Positions 44,169-52,647 are shown, counted from the stretch's first letter. The stretch is 64,000 nucleotides of DNA from Pseudoflavonifractor sp902362925 (GCA_902362925.1 CABIYL010000002.1); one strand, 5' to 3'. The notes: generated by a model from the letters alone, not told the origin. Numbers and translations: made by a program.

Positions 44169-46180
44169 ACGATAATGGGGGCGTTGGTCTGCTCGGAGGT
44201 GACGTCCCATTTCACCGTACCCTCGTATCCCTGGACCGCCAGTGTGGCCACATTGCCGTTGGGCAGGCCGAATACGCTGGTGGTGAGCATTTCGTCAGCG
44301 CTGGTAATGGTGGTAGTTTCTCCCGTAATGAGGTCGGTCATCACAACGGGGTAGAAGGTTGACTCCACATAGTCCTGCTCTTCCCCCAGCCAGGGCAGGC
44401 CCAGTTCGCTCTGATGCCATTCCATGCCGCCGAAGCGGTGGGCGTTGAGCAGTGTGCGGAATTCCTCTGTTTTCTGGTTGGCGGCCGTATTGCTGTCGAG
44501 AATGGAGGTGTTCTCGTTGTCTCCAATGGCCTCTCCGCTGGGCCAATAGCTGTTGAGAATGTGGCCGCCGCTGCCGGTATAAACCAAACCGCCGGAGCTG
44601 GAGCCGCCGGGCATCTGGTTGACATAACAGTTGGCAATGATGGAGCCGGAGCGCATCTCGCCCACCAGGCCGCCGTAATGGGAGTCTGCCCAGGAATAGC
44701 AGTTGATGAGCTTGCCATCCAGCTTATTGACCAGCGCCGGATTGGAGATGCTGCCCCGAACGCCCAGATTCTGAATGATACCGTTGGGGCCGAGGGTGTC
44801 GACAATGGGATTTGGATACTTGCTTCCGTCGGCAAAGGTCACGGTAAAGCCGTTGCCGTCCAGCACGCCGTTAAAGGGCTTGATTTGGGTGCCAAACGGG
44901 TCATAAGTGCCCACATAGTCAACAATATCGTTGGCCAGCTTATAATAACCGGTGCCGCCGCCTGTGGAAAGCTCCGCCAGCTGCTCGGCGGTGGAGATCA
45001 TCGTCCATGTCTGACCCTCCGGCGGCTCCGTCACAGCAGCCGGCTCCGGAATCTCAGCCAGAGCGGCCATGGCGTTCTCCAGGGCGGTGGCCCGCTCTGT
45101 CAGCTCTGCCGCAGTGGCCGCCGGATTCTTCAAAAGGCTTTCCACAGGCTTCAGCGCTGCCTGTACTGCGGACCAGCTTGCGTCGGTATACCGGCCCTTC
45201 TCAGCGGGCAGCTCCGCAATTTTTGCCTGAAGGGCGGCGCGTTCTTCCGCGGTCGCTGTGGTGCGGTCGGGAATCAGACCGTCAAGCGCTGCCTGCAAAC
45301 GGCCCTTTGCCTCGTCAATGTCGGCCTGTGTGGCATTTTCGTCACGCAGAACAGTTTGGGCTGCGGTCCGCGCAGCTTCAAAGGCCGTCCAGCTGTCCTC
45401 CGTATAGGAGATACCGTCTTCGCCCGGCACGCTGTTCGGCTTGTCCTTGACTTCGTCATACAGGGTCTGCAGCTCCGTGCGGTTGGCCTCCGGCTTCTTT
45501 GAAGAAATGGGCTTGGGCACGCCGTCTGTGTCCATATCCCAGTACAGAAGCCCGTCCTCGTGAGCGGAATTGAGGTTTGCCATGGCATAAGGATACCGGT
45601 CCGCACGGATTCCTTCGTTATCCTTTGCCGCAAACGCCCCGTCGCTTGCATCGAGCCAGTCGGGATAATAGCAATTTTCAATGCGGGACCCGCTGTCTGC
45701 TGTGGCGGCAATGCCGTAGTCGGCGTAACTGCCCGCAAAAAGGCAGTTCCTGATGGTGCCGCTGACGACGGTTCCAATAAAACCAGCCGCAGAGTCATAG
45801 TAGGACATCACATCGGCGCCGGACCAGCAGTTGTTCACTGTGCCGCCGTTCAGGGAGAGGGCCAGTGCGCCTGCGGCATCATCCGCTGCTGCCTCGCCGA
45901 CCAGCAGCAGGTTCTGCACAGTACCGCTCAGCTCTTTGAACAGGGGCGCACCATTCAGTGTGATGGTGTGGCCATTGCCGTCCAGGGTGCCGGAAAAGTC
46001 GATGGCGGTCCACTCACTTAGTGTAATGTCCTGCGTCAGAATGTAGCTGCCATCCGTCATTCCGGCCAGCCCGATCTGGTCCGAAATCTCCGCTGCACCT
46101 TCCGCTGCCAGTGCGCCGGTGGGCAGCAGCCCCAGCACCATGGTCAACACCAGCAGCAGACTCATAAGCCGCTTTTTCAT
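44069..46180 (-). CDS. Cobalamin-riboswitch-controlled surface protein, 3' end cut by element insertion
   Basis: 703 aa as read, ATG 46180 after AAAGGAG. Signal peptide (residues 1-26, MSLLLVLTMVLGLL...ALAA), GLUG-like beta-helix repeats (GNGHTITL, GTVNNCWSGA, GTIRNCLFAG), two FIVAR-type helical repeats (about 230-375) and more GLUG-like segments. The family sequence stops near VTVTAVCGD at about 44104; the last ten residues are element sequence. Any C-terminal anchor is therefore missing. Control by a B12 riboswitch suggests a cell-surface role in corrinoid capture, which is inference. Confidence 0.75.
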   Translation of the reverse strand: MKKRLMSLLLVLTMVLGLLPTGALAAEGAAEISDQIGLAGMTDGSYILTQDITLSEWTAIDFSGTLDGNGHTITLNGAPLFKELSGTVQNLLLVGEAAADDAAGALALSLNGGTVNNCWSGADVMSYYDSAAGFIGTVVSGTIRNCLFAGSYADYGIAATADSGSRIENCYYPDWLDASDGAFAAKDNEGIRADRYPYAMANLNSAHEDGLLYWDMDTDGVPKPISSKKPEANRTELQTLYDEVKDKPNSVPGEDGISYTEDSWTAFEAARTAAQTVLRDENATQADIDEAKGRLQAALDGLIPDRTTATAEERAALQAKIAELPAEKGRYTDASWSAVQAALKPVESLLKNPAATAAELTERATALENAMAALAEIPEPAAVTEPPEGQTWTMISTAEQLAELSTGGGTGYYKLANDIVDYVGTYDPFGTQIKPFNGVLDGNGFTVTFADGSKYPNPIVDTLGPNGIIQNLGVRGSISNPALVNKLDGKLINCYSWADSHYGGLVGEMRSGSIIANCYVNQMPGGSSSGGLVYTGSGGHILNSYWPSGEAIGDNENTSILDSNTAANQKTEEFRTLLNAHRFGGMEWHQSELGLPWLGEEQDYVESTFYPVVMTDLITGETTTITSADEMLTTSVFGLPNGNVATLAVQGYEGTVKWDVTSEQTNAPIIVYGAGKVWVRDPGTVTVTAVCGDISFFSIGFAR

Positions 46181-46222
46181 GTTTCTCCGTATCTCCTTTC
46201 GACTGTTGCTCTGCCAGGGCAT

Positions 46223-46259
46223 AAAAAATGCCGCGGCAGATCGTATGGATCGCCACAGC
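46223..46259 (-). terminator. Terminator in the first cobalamin riboswitch leader
   Basis: On the minus strand GCTGTGGCGATC pairs with GATC-TGCCGCGGC (one bulge), followed by ATTTTTTATG. It lies between the aptamer and the surface-protein start, where an attenuator is expected. Confidence 0.6.
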
Positions 46260-46302
46260 CGTGTTCCCATGGTCGGGCCGCTCCCGGCGGCCACATGCAT
46301 TT

Positions 46303-46490
46303 CTTGTAGGTCTTCTGACTTACGCCTCCGGGGAGACTCCCCACAACGCCGGATTTGCCTTCCCAGGTTTCCCCAGTGACTGACTTTCGTCAACAATCCG
46401 GTGTCTCAGCGCTTACAGCGGCGGTACCCGTTCGGGACTTGCACCCGATTCCCTTGTCCATCCCTCCCTCTGCTTCCGCCGAGACAGGGC
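46303..46490 (-). ncRNA. Cobalamin riboswitch 1
   Basis: On the minus strand: GGGTGCAAGTCCCGAACGGG, the ACCGCCGCTGTAA core, AGTCACTGGGGAAACC with GGGAAGGC, and the 3' B12 box AGTCAGAAGACCTACAA at 46303-46320. These are the conserved blocks of the cobalamin aptamer. It controls the surface protein downstream, probably by transcription attenuation. Confidence 0.88.
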
Positions 46491-46507
46491 CACAATAAAT
46501 GCCCTAT

Positions 46508-47098
46508 TTACTTGTGAACAGAGTTCCTCCTTTCTTCCTGCCATGTTTGAAATGAATCTGCGGCAGCAATCACGTTTTCCCAGGCGCGAAACCGCTCACA
46601 GAGGAGCTTGGCCTGGGGCACATCGCGCTTGCGCGGCGGGTATCCAAGGCGGCATCTGTGACGCGCGACCGCCTCCAGTGCGCTGCAGATCTCCGGCTCC
46701 TCCGCCAGTACCTGCGCCCAGTCCGGCATAGTCAAGTCAGGCGTGGGTAATCGCCGCATTCCAGCTGCCCGCAGTGCCCCCGGCCAGGTGCCAAACCGTG
46801 CTTTCAGATAGATGCGGTACAGAGAAAAGACCTCGTTCTGTGTGGGTGCCCGCCCGATACGCTGGGCCGTATCGCGCAGAATGTCCAGCAGCTCCTCATC
46901 GGAATAGCTGGCATAGACGGCTCTGCCGAGTCCGCTGGACAGGGTAAGAGCTGCATAAGCCATGGGCAGCTGGCCCCGGTCTGTGTGCTCCGGAGGAGCT
47001 TGCTGGGCCCATTTCCGTATCATGTTACGATATCGCTCTGCCTCTTGCGTCGTAAGTCTGGCCGGGCGAGCCTGCCTTCGTTTGCTGACGGTCTTCAC
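46508..47098 (-). CDS. Homing-endonuclease-associated-repeat (HNH_repeat) protein
   Basis: 196 aa from GTG 47098; the exact start is unsure because the purine-rich GAAGGGG touches it. The centre (residues ~70-125) reads YSDEELLDILRDTAQRIGRA then FSLYRIYLKARFGTWPGALR, the helical repeat found beside HNH homing endonucleases; a second degenerate repeat follows. No catalytic HNH motif is present, so it is probably a DNA-binding protein. It lies behind a riboswitch-like leader and a terminator, so it seems to respond to corrinoids. Its role there is unknown. Confidence 0.65.
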   Translation of the reverse strand: MKTVSKRRQARPARLTTQEAERYRNMIRKWAQQAPPEHTDRGQLPMAYAALTLSSGLGRAVYASYSDEELLDILRDTAQRIGRAPTQNEVFSLYRIYLKARFGTWPGALRAAGMRRLPTPDLTMPDWAQVLAEEPEICSALEAVARHRCRLGYPPRKRDVPQAKLLCERFRAWENVIAAADSFQTWQEERRNSVHK

Positions 47099-47141
47099 CC
47101 CCTTCAAACTTCGGGATCGCTGCCGGAGCGGAAAAATAAAA

Positions 47142-47167
47142 GCCGGCAGACAATGGTGTCTGCCGGC
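47142..47167 (-). terminator. Terminator in the second leader
   Basis: Perfect stem GCCGGCAGACA/TGTCTGCCGGC with a 4-base loop, followed on the minus strand by TTTTATTTTT. It stands between the riboswitch-like aptamer and the HNH-repeat gene. Confidence 0.85.
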
Positions 47168-47304
47168 AAAAAAGCAGATATCCATTGCCGATCCCTGCAA
47201 ATAGGGCTTTTGCACATAAAAAATGGGCAAAAACCCAGGCCATCTCCATACAAGGACATGGATGCAAAAATCGGCAATGGATACCACCTTGATCAATTAC
47301 CACG

Positions 47305-47415
47305 GAGCAGGCTGACAATCATGGCTTATGGCCGGAGCCAAATACAGTAGAGGTAAGACTGCGCCGGATTCACACCGACTTGTCAGTTGGCATATGTCAA
47401 GCATATGACCTGCTC
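47305..47415 (-). ncRNA. Divergent cobalamin-type riboswitch 2
   Basis: On the minus strand closing helices GAGCAGG/CCTGCTC and CTGACAA/TTGTCAG enclose GGTGTGAATCCGGCGCAG then CTCTACTGTA, the cobalamin core, and a degenerate B12 box AGCCATGATTGTCAGCC. It is only about 110 nt, shorter than its two neighbours, as in class II cobalamin RNAs. It starts just after a strong promoter and precedes a terminator. The assignment is less sure than for the flanking two. Confidence 0.6.
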
Positions 47416-47423
47416 ACACTGGC

Positions 47424-47452
47424 ATTGTAACCGATTTTTACAGACCTGTCAA
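47424..47452 (-). promoter_or_regulatory. Promoter of the HNH-repeat transcript
   Basis: Perfect -35 TTGACA (47447-47452), 17-base spacer, TACAAT (47424-47429), with the aptamer beginning about 9 bases downstream. Confidence 0.8.
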
Positions 47453-47477
47453 GAACACACCGGCGGACAGCTCTGCC

Positions 47478-47750
47478 TTATGCTTCGTCGCGCTCTCTTA
47501 CCATTTTTTCTATCTCGGAATATTTTCCGATGATATAGTCATACTTGTCTTTTTGGTGGGGGATGGTGCACCGGCTGCAGTCCTTGCGGCCGTTTTCCAG
47601 ATATCTGTAGTTCCCGCCGCAGTTTCTGCCCAGGGCGTAGAGGGGGCAGAAACAGAAGAGGCAGTTAAAGGATTCGGGATCCTGCGTTGGATGGCATGGA
47701 AAATACTCACACTGCTTATGCGAAAAAAATCTGTACTTCTTTTCCTCCAT
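47478..47750 (-). CDS. Cysteine-rich small domain protein (corrinoid-associated)
   Basis: 90 aa, ATG 47750, eight bases after GGGAG. YRFFSHKQCEYFPCH, FNCLFCFCPLYALG, NCGG and KDCSRCTIPH give eight or more cysteines in the pattern of the PF04071 cysteine-rich small domain, often found beside cobalamin biosynthesis genes. It likely binds a metal or iron-sulfur centre. A cobalamin riboswitch and terminator stand in front. Confidence 0.75.
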   Translation of the reverse strand: MEEKKYRFFSHKQCEYFPCHPTQDPESFNCLFCFCPLYALGRNCGGNYRYLENGRKDCSRCTIPHQKDKYDYIIGKYSEIEKMVRERDEA

Positions 47751-47785
47751 ATTGACCATCTCCCATAAAATTTTTCAAACATGAT

Positions 47786-47825
47786 AAAACGGCTGCGGCA
47801 ACCATAGGATTGCCGCAGCCGTTTT
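47786..47825 (-). terminator. Terminator in the third leader
   Basis: Sixteen-base arms AAAACGGCTGCGGCAA and complement, followed on the minus strand by TTTTATC; lies between riboswitch 3 and the cysteine-rich gene. Confidence 0.8.
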
Positions 47826-47875
47826 TCTGCGTACCAAAACTCATCTGCTGCCCCAACAGACAACAGATTTTCCCT

Positions 47876-48050
47876 TTGTAGGTCTTCTGACTTACGCTTA
47901 TGGAGGATTCTCCTGCGTCCATATCCTGCCTTCTCGGGTTTCCCCAATGACTGGCTTTCACCAACGGATACGGCCTCAGCGCATACAGCGGCGGTTACCG
48001 TCCGGGATTCTCACCCGGTTCCCTTGTTCACTTTCCGCGCCAGCATGTCA
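47876..48050 (-). ncRNA. Cobalamin riboswitch 3
   Basis: Minus-strand blocks: CCGGGTGAGAATCCCGGACGG, the ACCGCCGCTGTA core, AGTCATTGGGGAAACC and the B12 box AAGTCAGAAGACCTACAAAG at 47876-47896. It is close in sequence to riboswitch 1. Confidence 0.88.
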
Positions 48051-48241
48051 TGGGGCAGGCAGCGGAAACCACAAAGATTCCTATTTAATTCTGTCTGTAT
48101 CGTAGCACCGGGAAGGCAAAACGTCAAGAGCGCTGTTGTGCATCCGGCGCCCATACAACAGCTCCGTTTCTCTTTTCATGCCTGGGGTTATCTGCTATAA
48201 TCCACTCAGAAAACCACAGAAAATTCCGGAGGATAAGATGC

Positions 48242-49375
48242 ATGGAACGCATTTTTGAGCTGTGTAACGGTGATCGCCTGACCTGCACGGAGCAGGCGGC
48301 CATTTTCAGGTTTTCCGGTCCGCGCATGGTGCTGTCCACAGGGGCCAACGGCGGCGGGATGCGGGACGATCTGACCTGCGCGTTCAACTACTGCGACTGC
48401 GGCACGGCAGGCATCTGTCAGCCGATGGAAGGGAACAATCTGCGGGAACACCAGCGGGCGGTGGCCAGACGCCTGGGGCTGGATCCGGACCACACCACCG
48501 GCCTGGATACGGCGGCAAATCTGGACAATATGGTGGTAATCACAAAGCGATGGGAGGATTTGCAGATCACGGCCGCAGTATCCGGCGGCGCTGACGTGAA
48601 CGCCCTGTGTGCCGGTGATCCGGCATTTTTGACGGAAGCAGACGGCATGCCCTGTCCGGTGCCGCCCGGTACCATCAATATCTTTCTGATCACGGACCGG
48701 GCGCTTGCCCCCGGCGCCATGGCGGAGCTGATGCTGACGGCCACTGAGGCAAAAACCGCTGTACTCCGGGCGCTGATGCAGGGCAGCAGCGTATCACAGG
48801 AGCTTGCCACCGGAACCGGCACAGATGGCATGGTGGTCATCTGCGGGATGGGAGAAGGGGAGAGGCTGCTGAACGCAGGCAAGCACTTCAAGTTCGGGGA
48901 GCTGGCTGCGCTGGCCGTACGGGAGGCTGTCACAGAGGCCTTGTTCCGCCAGACCCGCTTCTGTGCCCAGGAGCAGCATTCTGTTTTTAAAAGGCTGCGG
49001 CGTTTTGGAATTACGGCGGATAGGCTGTCCTCCCGATGCCTGGCGCAGCTGCCCGGGCGGCGTGCCGCATTGGCGAGAACCCTGGACAAACTGGACCAGG
49101 ATGCGTTCTTTGTCGGCGCGGTGGCGCTCTACGTCCATCTGGAGGACCAGCGGCGGGCAGGAATGCTGACGGAACTGGAGGTCAGAGACTGGGCAGAGCA
49201 TCTTCTTCAGCAGATTCAGCGGCATTACCACTGTGATTTGCCCATACGTCAGGAGGCCGGGCTGATGGAGAAGCTGGAGCATTTCCTCTGCGAGATGCTC
49301 GTCATCAACCTGCGGGAGCAGGAGCGCCTGTATCCCAATACGGCTTCCGTTTCATCCGGGGAGGAGCGGACATGA
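48242..49375 (+). CDS. cbiZ: Adenosylcobinamide amidohydrolase CbiZ
   Basis: 377 aa, ATG 48242 after GGAGGATAAG; TATAAT at 48195-48200 is a likely -10. The CbiZ domain covers about residues 20-220: VLSTGANGGGMRDDL, YCDCGTAGICQPM, GLDTAANLDNMVV and VSGGADVNAL. CbiZ removes the aminopropanol from adenosylcobinamide so that scavenged incomplete corrinoids can be rebuilt. A helical C-terminal domain of about 130 residues is added. It is divergent from the riboswitch-controlled genes and forms with them a salvage locus. Confidence 0.88.
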   Translation: MERIFELCNGDRLTCTEQAAIFRFSGPRMVLSTGANGGGMRDDLTCAFNYCDCGTAGICQPMEGNNLREHQRAVARRLGLDPDHTTGLDTAANLDNMVVITKRWEDLQITAAVSGGADVNALCAGDPAFLTEADGMPCPVPPGTINIFLITDRALAPGAMAELMLTATEAKTAVLRALMQGSSVSQELATGTGTDGMVVICGMGEGERLLNAGKHFKFGELAALAVREAVTEALFRQTRFCAQEQHSVFKRLRRFGITADRLSSRCLAQLPGRRAALARTLDKLDQDAFFVGAVALYVHLEDQRRAGMLTELEVRDWAEHLLQQIQRHYHCDLPIRQEAGLMEKLEHFLCEMLVINLREQERLYPNTASVSSGEERT

Positions 49376-49824
49376 ACTATCAACTTCGTCCGGCGGTGCC
49401 GGAGGATCATGACTGGATTTACGCCTGCAAGGCGGCGTCGGTCCGGCCCTATGTGGAGCCGATCTGGGGCTGGGACGAGGTCTTTCAGCGGCGGGATTTT
49501 GACGGCGACTTCGGGTCCATCGGACAGTTCCGCGTCATAGAGGCGGCCGGGCAGCCCATCGGCTTTTTGCAGGTGCTGGAAGAGAAAGACTGCGTGGAGG
49601 TAGCGGAGCTGCACCTGGTGCCGGACTGCCGGGGGCAGGGAATCGGCTCTTCCATTCTGCGCCGTCTGCTGGCCGATTGCGGGAACCGGGGCCGCACCCT
49701 TCGGCTGGGGTGTTTTAAGGAGAATCACAGGGCCAAGGCCCTCTATCAGCGGCTGGGTTTCCGGCAGACAGCGGAGACAGAAACTCATTACGTTTTGGAG
49801 GCTGCGCCGGATTCCGAAGTTTGA
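49372..49824 (+). CDS. GNAT-family N-acetyltransferase
   Basis: 150 aa; the ATG at 49372 overlaps the cbiZ stop (ATGA). Acetyl-CoA motif LVPDCRGQGIGSSILRRLL (residues ~83-101) and NHRAKALYQRLGF (~122-134). Substrate unknown; translationally coupled to cbiZ, though nothing else connects it with corrinoids. Confidence 0.85.
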   Translation: MNYQLRPAVPEDHDWIYACKAASVRPYVEPIWGWDEVFQRRDFDGDFGSIGQFRVIEAAGQPIGFLQVLEEKDCVEVAELHLVPDCRGQGIGSSILRRLLADCGNRGRTLRLGCFKENHRAKALYQRLGFRQTAETETHYVLEAAPDSEV

Positions 49825-49842
49825 GCAGAAAATTCAAAAAAT

Positions 49843-49875
49843 GGCGGCTGCCTGTTCGGGCAGCCGCCGTTTTTT
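49843..49875. terminator. Bidirectional terminator
   Basis: GGCGGCTGCC/GGCAGCCGCC (49843-49868), flanked by A-runs on the left and T-runs on the right, serving both the GNAT gene and convergent mtaB. Confidence 0.9.
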
Positions 49876-49891
49876 CAATCTCCATATCGCC

Positions 49892-51196
49892 TCAGAGGAG
49901 TTCGCCAAGCAGGCCGTCCCCATGAAGTTCTGTAATTTTTACATCCTGGATTACGTTGTGTAATCCCTCTCCGTGGGCCATGACCTCCACATAGTTGGGG
50001 GCGTGGCCGCGCCACAGGCCGTTCTTCTCCTCCTCAAAGAGCACGGGGAGGGAGGTGCCCACCCACTGCTCCAGATAGGCGGTCTTGAGCCGTGCGGCCA
50101 GGGCGCCGGCACGGGCGGCCCGCTCCTCCTTGACGGCGTTGGGCACCTGGTCGGTCATCTTGGCGGCAGGGGTGCCGGTGCGGCGGGAGTAGGGGAAGAT
50201 GTGCATAGCGGAGAAGGCGCACTTTTCCACAAATTCCAGGGTGGATGTGAATTCCTCCTCGCTCTCGCCGGGGAAGCCCACGATCAGATCCGTGGTGATG
50301 GCAGGGCGATCAAAGAATCCACGGAGTAATGTGACACTTTCATAATACCGTGCGGTATCATATTTCCGGTTCATCCGCTTCAAAACAGCGTCGCAGCCGC
50401 TCTGCATGGACAGGTGGAAGTGGGGGCACAGGTTGGGCAGGGCGGCGGCACGGCGGCAGAAATCCTCCGTGATGGTGCGGGGCTCCAGGCTGCCCAGCCG
50501 CACCCGCAGCTCCGGCACTGCACGGCAGATGCCCTCCACCAGGTCGATGAGGCTGGTGCCGTCCCTGAAGTCATGGCCCCAGGAGGAGATCTCAATGCCG
50601 GTGAGGACAATCTCCCGGTAGCCGTCCTGTGCCAGCTTTTCCGCCTGCTCCACGGCGGCGGAGAGGGAGAGGGAGCGCACAGGCCCACGGGCGTAGGGGA
50701 TGATGCAGTAGGTGCAGAAATTGACGCAGCCGTCCTCCACCTTGAGCATGGCTCTGGTGCGGCCCTCCAGGCCGCCGGCGGGCAGCTGCTCAAAGCTGCG
50801 GTGGGTCATGATATTGTCCACCAGCATCTCAGGGACCAGCTCCGCCTCCGCCCTGACCAAGCCGGAGAGCCGCTCCACCTCGTTGAGAAAGCCCAGCCGG
50901 TCGCCGGTGCCCGAGACCAGGTCCACCCCAAGGGCGGCCACGTCGTCGGGCGCGGTCTGGGCGTAGCAGCCGCAGACCGCCACCACCGCTGCCGGATTGC
51001 GCTTTTTGGCCCGGCGGATGGCATTGCGGGACTTCCGGTCGCTCACCGCGGTGACGGTGCAGGTATTGATGATGTAGGCGTCGGCCTCGTCCTCAAAGGG
51101 GACCAGGGTGTGGCCACGGCGGAGCAGCTCTGTCTCCAGGGCCTGGGTCTCGTATTGGTTGACCTTGCAGCCAAGGGTGTAAATCGCATATCGCAT
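49892..51196 (-). CDS. mtaB: tRNA t6A37 methylthiotransferase MtaB
   Basis: 434 aa, ATG 51196 after GAGAGGGA. N-terminal UPF0004 domain with three cluster cysteines (YTLGCKVNQYET, INTCTVT, AVCGCYAQ), a radical SAM core (EDGCVNFCTYCIIPYARG with CxxxCxxC) and a C-terminal TRAM-type tail. It adds a methylthio group to t6A at position 37 of ANN-decoding tRNAs. Confidence 0.92.
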   Translation of the reverse strand: MRYAIYTLGCKVNQYETQALETELLRRGHTLVPFEDEADAYIINTCTVTAVSDRKSRNAIRRAKKRNPAAVVAVCGCYAQTAPDDVAALGVDLVSGTGDRLGFLNEVERLSGLVRAEAELVPEMLVDNIMTHRSFEQLPAGGLEGRTRAMLKVEDGCVNFCTYCIIPYARGPVRSLSLSAAVEQAEKLAQDGYREIVLTGIEISSWGHDFRDGTSLIDLVEGICRAVPELRVRLGSLEPRTITEDFCRRAAALPNLCPHFHLSMQSGCDAVLKRMNRKYDTARYYESVTLLRGFFDRPAITTDLIVGFPGESEEEFTSTLEFVEKCAFSAMHIFPYSRRTGTPAAKMTDQVPNAVKEERAARAGALAARLKTAYLEQWVGTSLPVLFEEEKNGLWRGHAPNYVEVMAHGEGLHNVIQDVKITELHGDGLLGELL

Positions 51197-51280
51197 GGTT
51201 ATCCCTCTCAAGATTCCGGCTTCCCATACTTTCCTCCTATGGTGCAAACGGCGAAAATATGGGGGAGGCGGAATTTATGT

Positions 51281-51308
51281 TTGTAATTTGCGGGTGTGGT
51301 GCTATAAT
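51281..51308 (+). promoter_or_regulatory. Promoter of the HPr-like gene
   Basis: TTGTAA (51281-51286), 16-base spacer, perfect TATAAT (51303-51308), about 95 bases before the start codon. Confidence 0.65.
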
Positions 51309-51403
51309 GGTAACGGATTCCGCAAGCAGAATCTGCCGTTCAGACTATTTTATCAGTCCGGCGGCAGATTGTACAGACCAAAAGCACAGGAGGCAAAAAT
51401 ACC

Positions 51404-51649
51404 ATGCAGACCTTTTTCGTATCCCTCACTTCCATTTCCGATGTGAAGAAGTTCGTGGACGCGGCTACCCGCTGCTCCGCTGAGATTGACGTGCTGTCCG
51501 GCCGTTATGTGATCAACGCCAAGTCCATCATGGGCCTGTTCTCTCTGGATCTGGCCAAGCCCGTGAAGGTGGAGTTCCACGGCACTGACGCCGAGAGCGA
51601 TGCCTTCCGCAAGGACATTGCCGCGCTCATCGCGGAGGTGGGGGAGTAA
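51404..51649 (+). CDS. HPr-family protein lacking the active-site histidine
   Basis: 81 aa, ATG 51404 after AGGAGG. The fold and the serine-46 region are clear (RYVINAKSIMGLFSLDL) but the GxHARPA block that holds His15 in HPr is replaced by DAATRCSAE. Like Crh it could not relay phosphate in sugar uptake but could be a serine-phosphorylated regulator, for example a CcpA partner. That function is inference from the family. Confidence 0.8.
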   Translation: MQTFFVSLTSISDVKKFVDAATRCSAEIDVLSGRYVINAKSIMGLFSLDLAKPVKVEFHGTDAESDAFRKDIAALIAEVGE

Positions 51650-51708
51650 TCCCCACCCTCCGGAGCCGCTCCCTATCCCGCTCAGGCCGGGATGCCGGAG
51701 CCGACCGG

Positions 51709-51741
51709 GCGGAGCCCCCAATCACGGGGACTCCGCTTTTT
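51709..51741 (+). terminator. Terminator of the HPr-like gene
   Basis: GCGGAGCCCC pairs with GGGGACTCCGC (one bulged A), followed by TTTTT. Confidence 0.8.
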
Positions 51742-51767
51742 GATAACTGAGAGAGGGAGGCGGGGAG

Positions 51768-52346
51768 ATGGCCTACAACTTTTTCGCCTATATCGCCCGG
51801 ATGAAGTACATCAGCCGCTGGGGACTCATGCGCAACTCGGTGCAGGAGAACATCCAGGAGCACTCCCACATGGTGGCGGTACTCGCCCACACGCTGGCGG
51901 TCATCCGCCGGGACGTGCTGGGCGTGGACTGCGATCCGGGCGCCGCCGCTGTGGCGGCATTGTACCACGATGCGCCGGAGATCTTCACCGGCGACCTTCC
52001 CACCCCCGTAAAATACTACAACCCGGAGATCCGGGACGCCTACAAGGCGGTGGAGGCGGTGTCGGCAGACAAGCTGCTGTCCATGCTGCCCCCTGAACTG
52101 CGCCCCGCCTACGCGCCCTGGCTGCGGGAGGACTACGACCCGTCCCTCCATGCGCTGGTAAAGGCGGCGGATAAGCTCTCCGCCCACATCAAGTGCGTGG
52201 AGGAGGTCAAGGCGGGCAACAATGAGTTCCGCCAGGCCGCCGGACAGACCCTGGAGGCCGTCAAGGCCATGGACCTGCCGGAAGTGGACTACTTTATCGA
52301 GCATTTCCTGCCCGCGTTCGGGCTTACACTGGATGAACTGCAATAA
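51768..52346 (+). CDS. HD-domain 5'-deoxynucleotidase, YfbR-like
   Basis: 192 aa, ATG 51768 after GGGAGG. The HD metal site shows as EHSHMVA (residues ~31-37), LYHDAPEIFTGDLPTPVKY (~66-84) and KAADKLSAHIK (~132-142), and the substrate loop RWGLMRN is near 18-24, as in YfbR. It removes phosphate from deoxynucleoside monophosphates. First gene of a run with the ACT and UPF0210 genes. Confidence 0.88.
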   Translation: MAYNFFAYIARMKYISRWGLMRNSVQENIQEHSHMVAVLAHTLAVIRRDVLGVDCDPGAAAVAALYHDAPEIFTGDLPTPVKYYNPEIRDAYKAVEAVSADKLLSMLPPELRPAYAPWLREDYDPSLHALVKAADKLSAHIKCVEEVKAGNNEFRQAAGQTLEAVKAMDLPEVDYFIEHFLPAFGLTLDELQ

Positions 52347-52367
52347 AACAGGGAGGTTGTGAAGCAA

Positions 52368-52637
52368 ATGCGAGCCATTGTCACCGTCATCGGCAAGGAT
52401 CAGGTGGGTATCATCGCCTCGGTCTGCGCCCTGCTCTCCGAGCACAACGTCAACGTTCTGGACATCAGCCAGACCATTCTCCAGGGATATTTCACCATGA
52501 TCATGCTGGTGGATGCCTCCCAGACTACCGTCCCCTTCGCCCAGCTGGTCACGGACCTGGAGCAGGCCGGCAAGGAGAAGGGTGTGGTCATCCACGCCCA
52601 GCGGGAAGAGATCTTCAACGCCATGCATACCATTTGA
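52368..52637 (+). CDS. ACT-domain protein (UPF0237)
   Basis: 89 aa from ATG 52368; a GTG at 52359 is too close to GGGAGG. MRAIVTVIGKDQVGIIASVC and NVNVLDISQTILQGYFTM are the ACT small-molecule-binding fold of the UPF0237 family. It almost always precedes a UPF0210 gene, as it does here. Confidence 0.85.
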   Translation: MRAIVTVIGKDQVGIIASVCALLSEHNVNVLDISQTILQGYFTMIMLVDASQTTVPFAQLVTDLEQAGKEKGVVIHAQREEIFNAMHTI

Positions 52638-52647
52638 GGTGCCCGCC

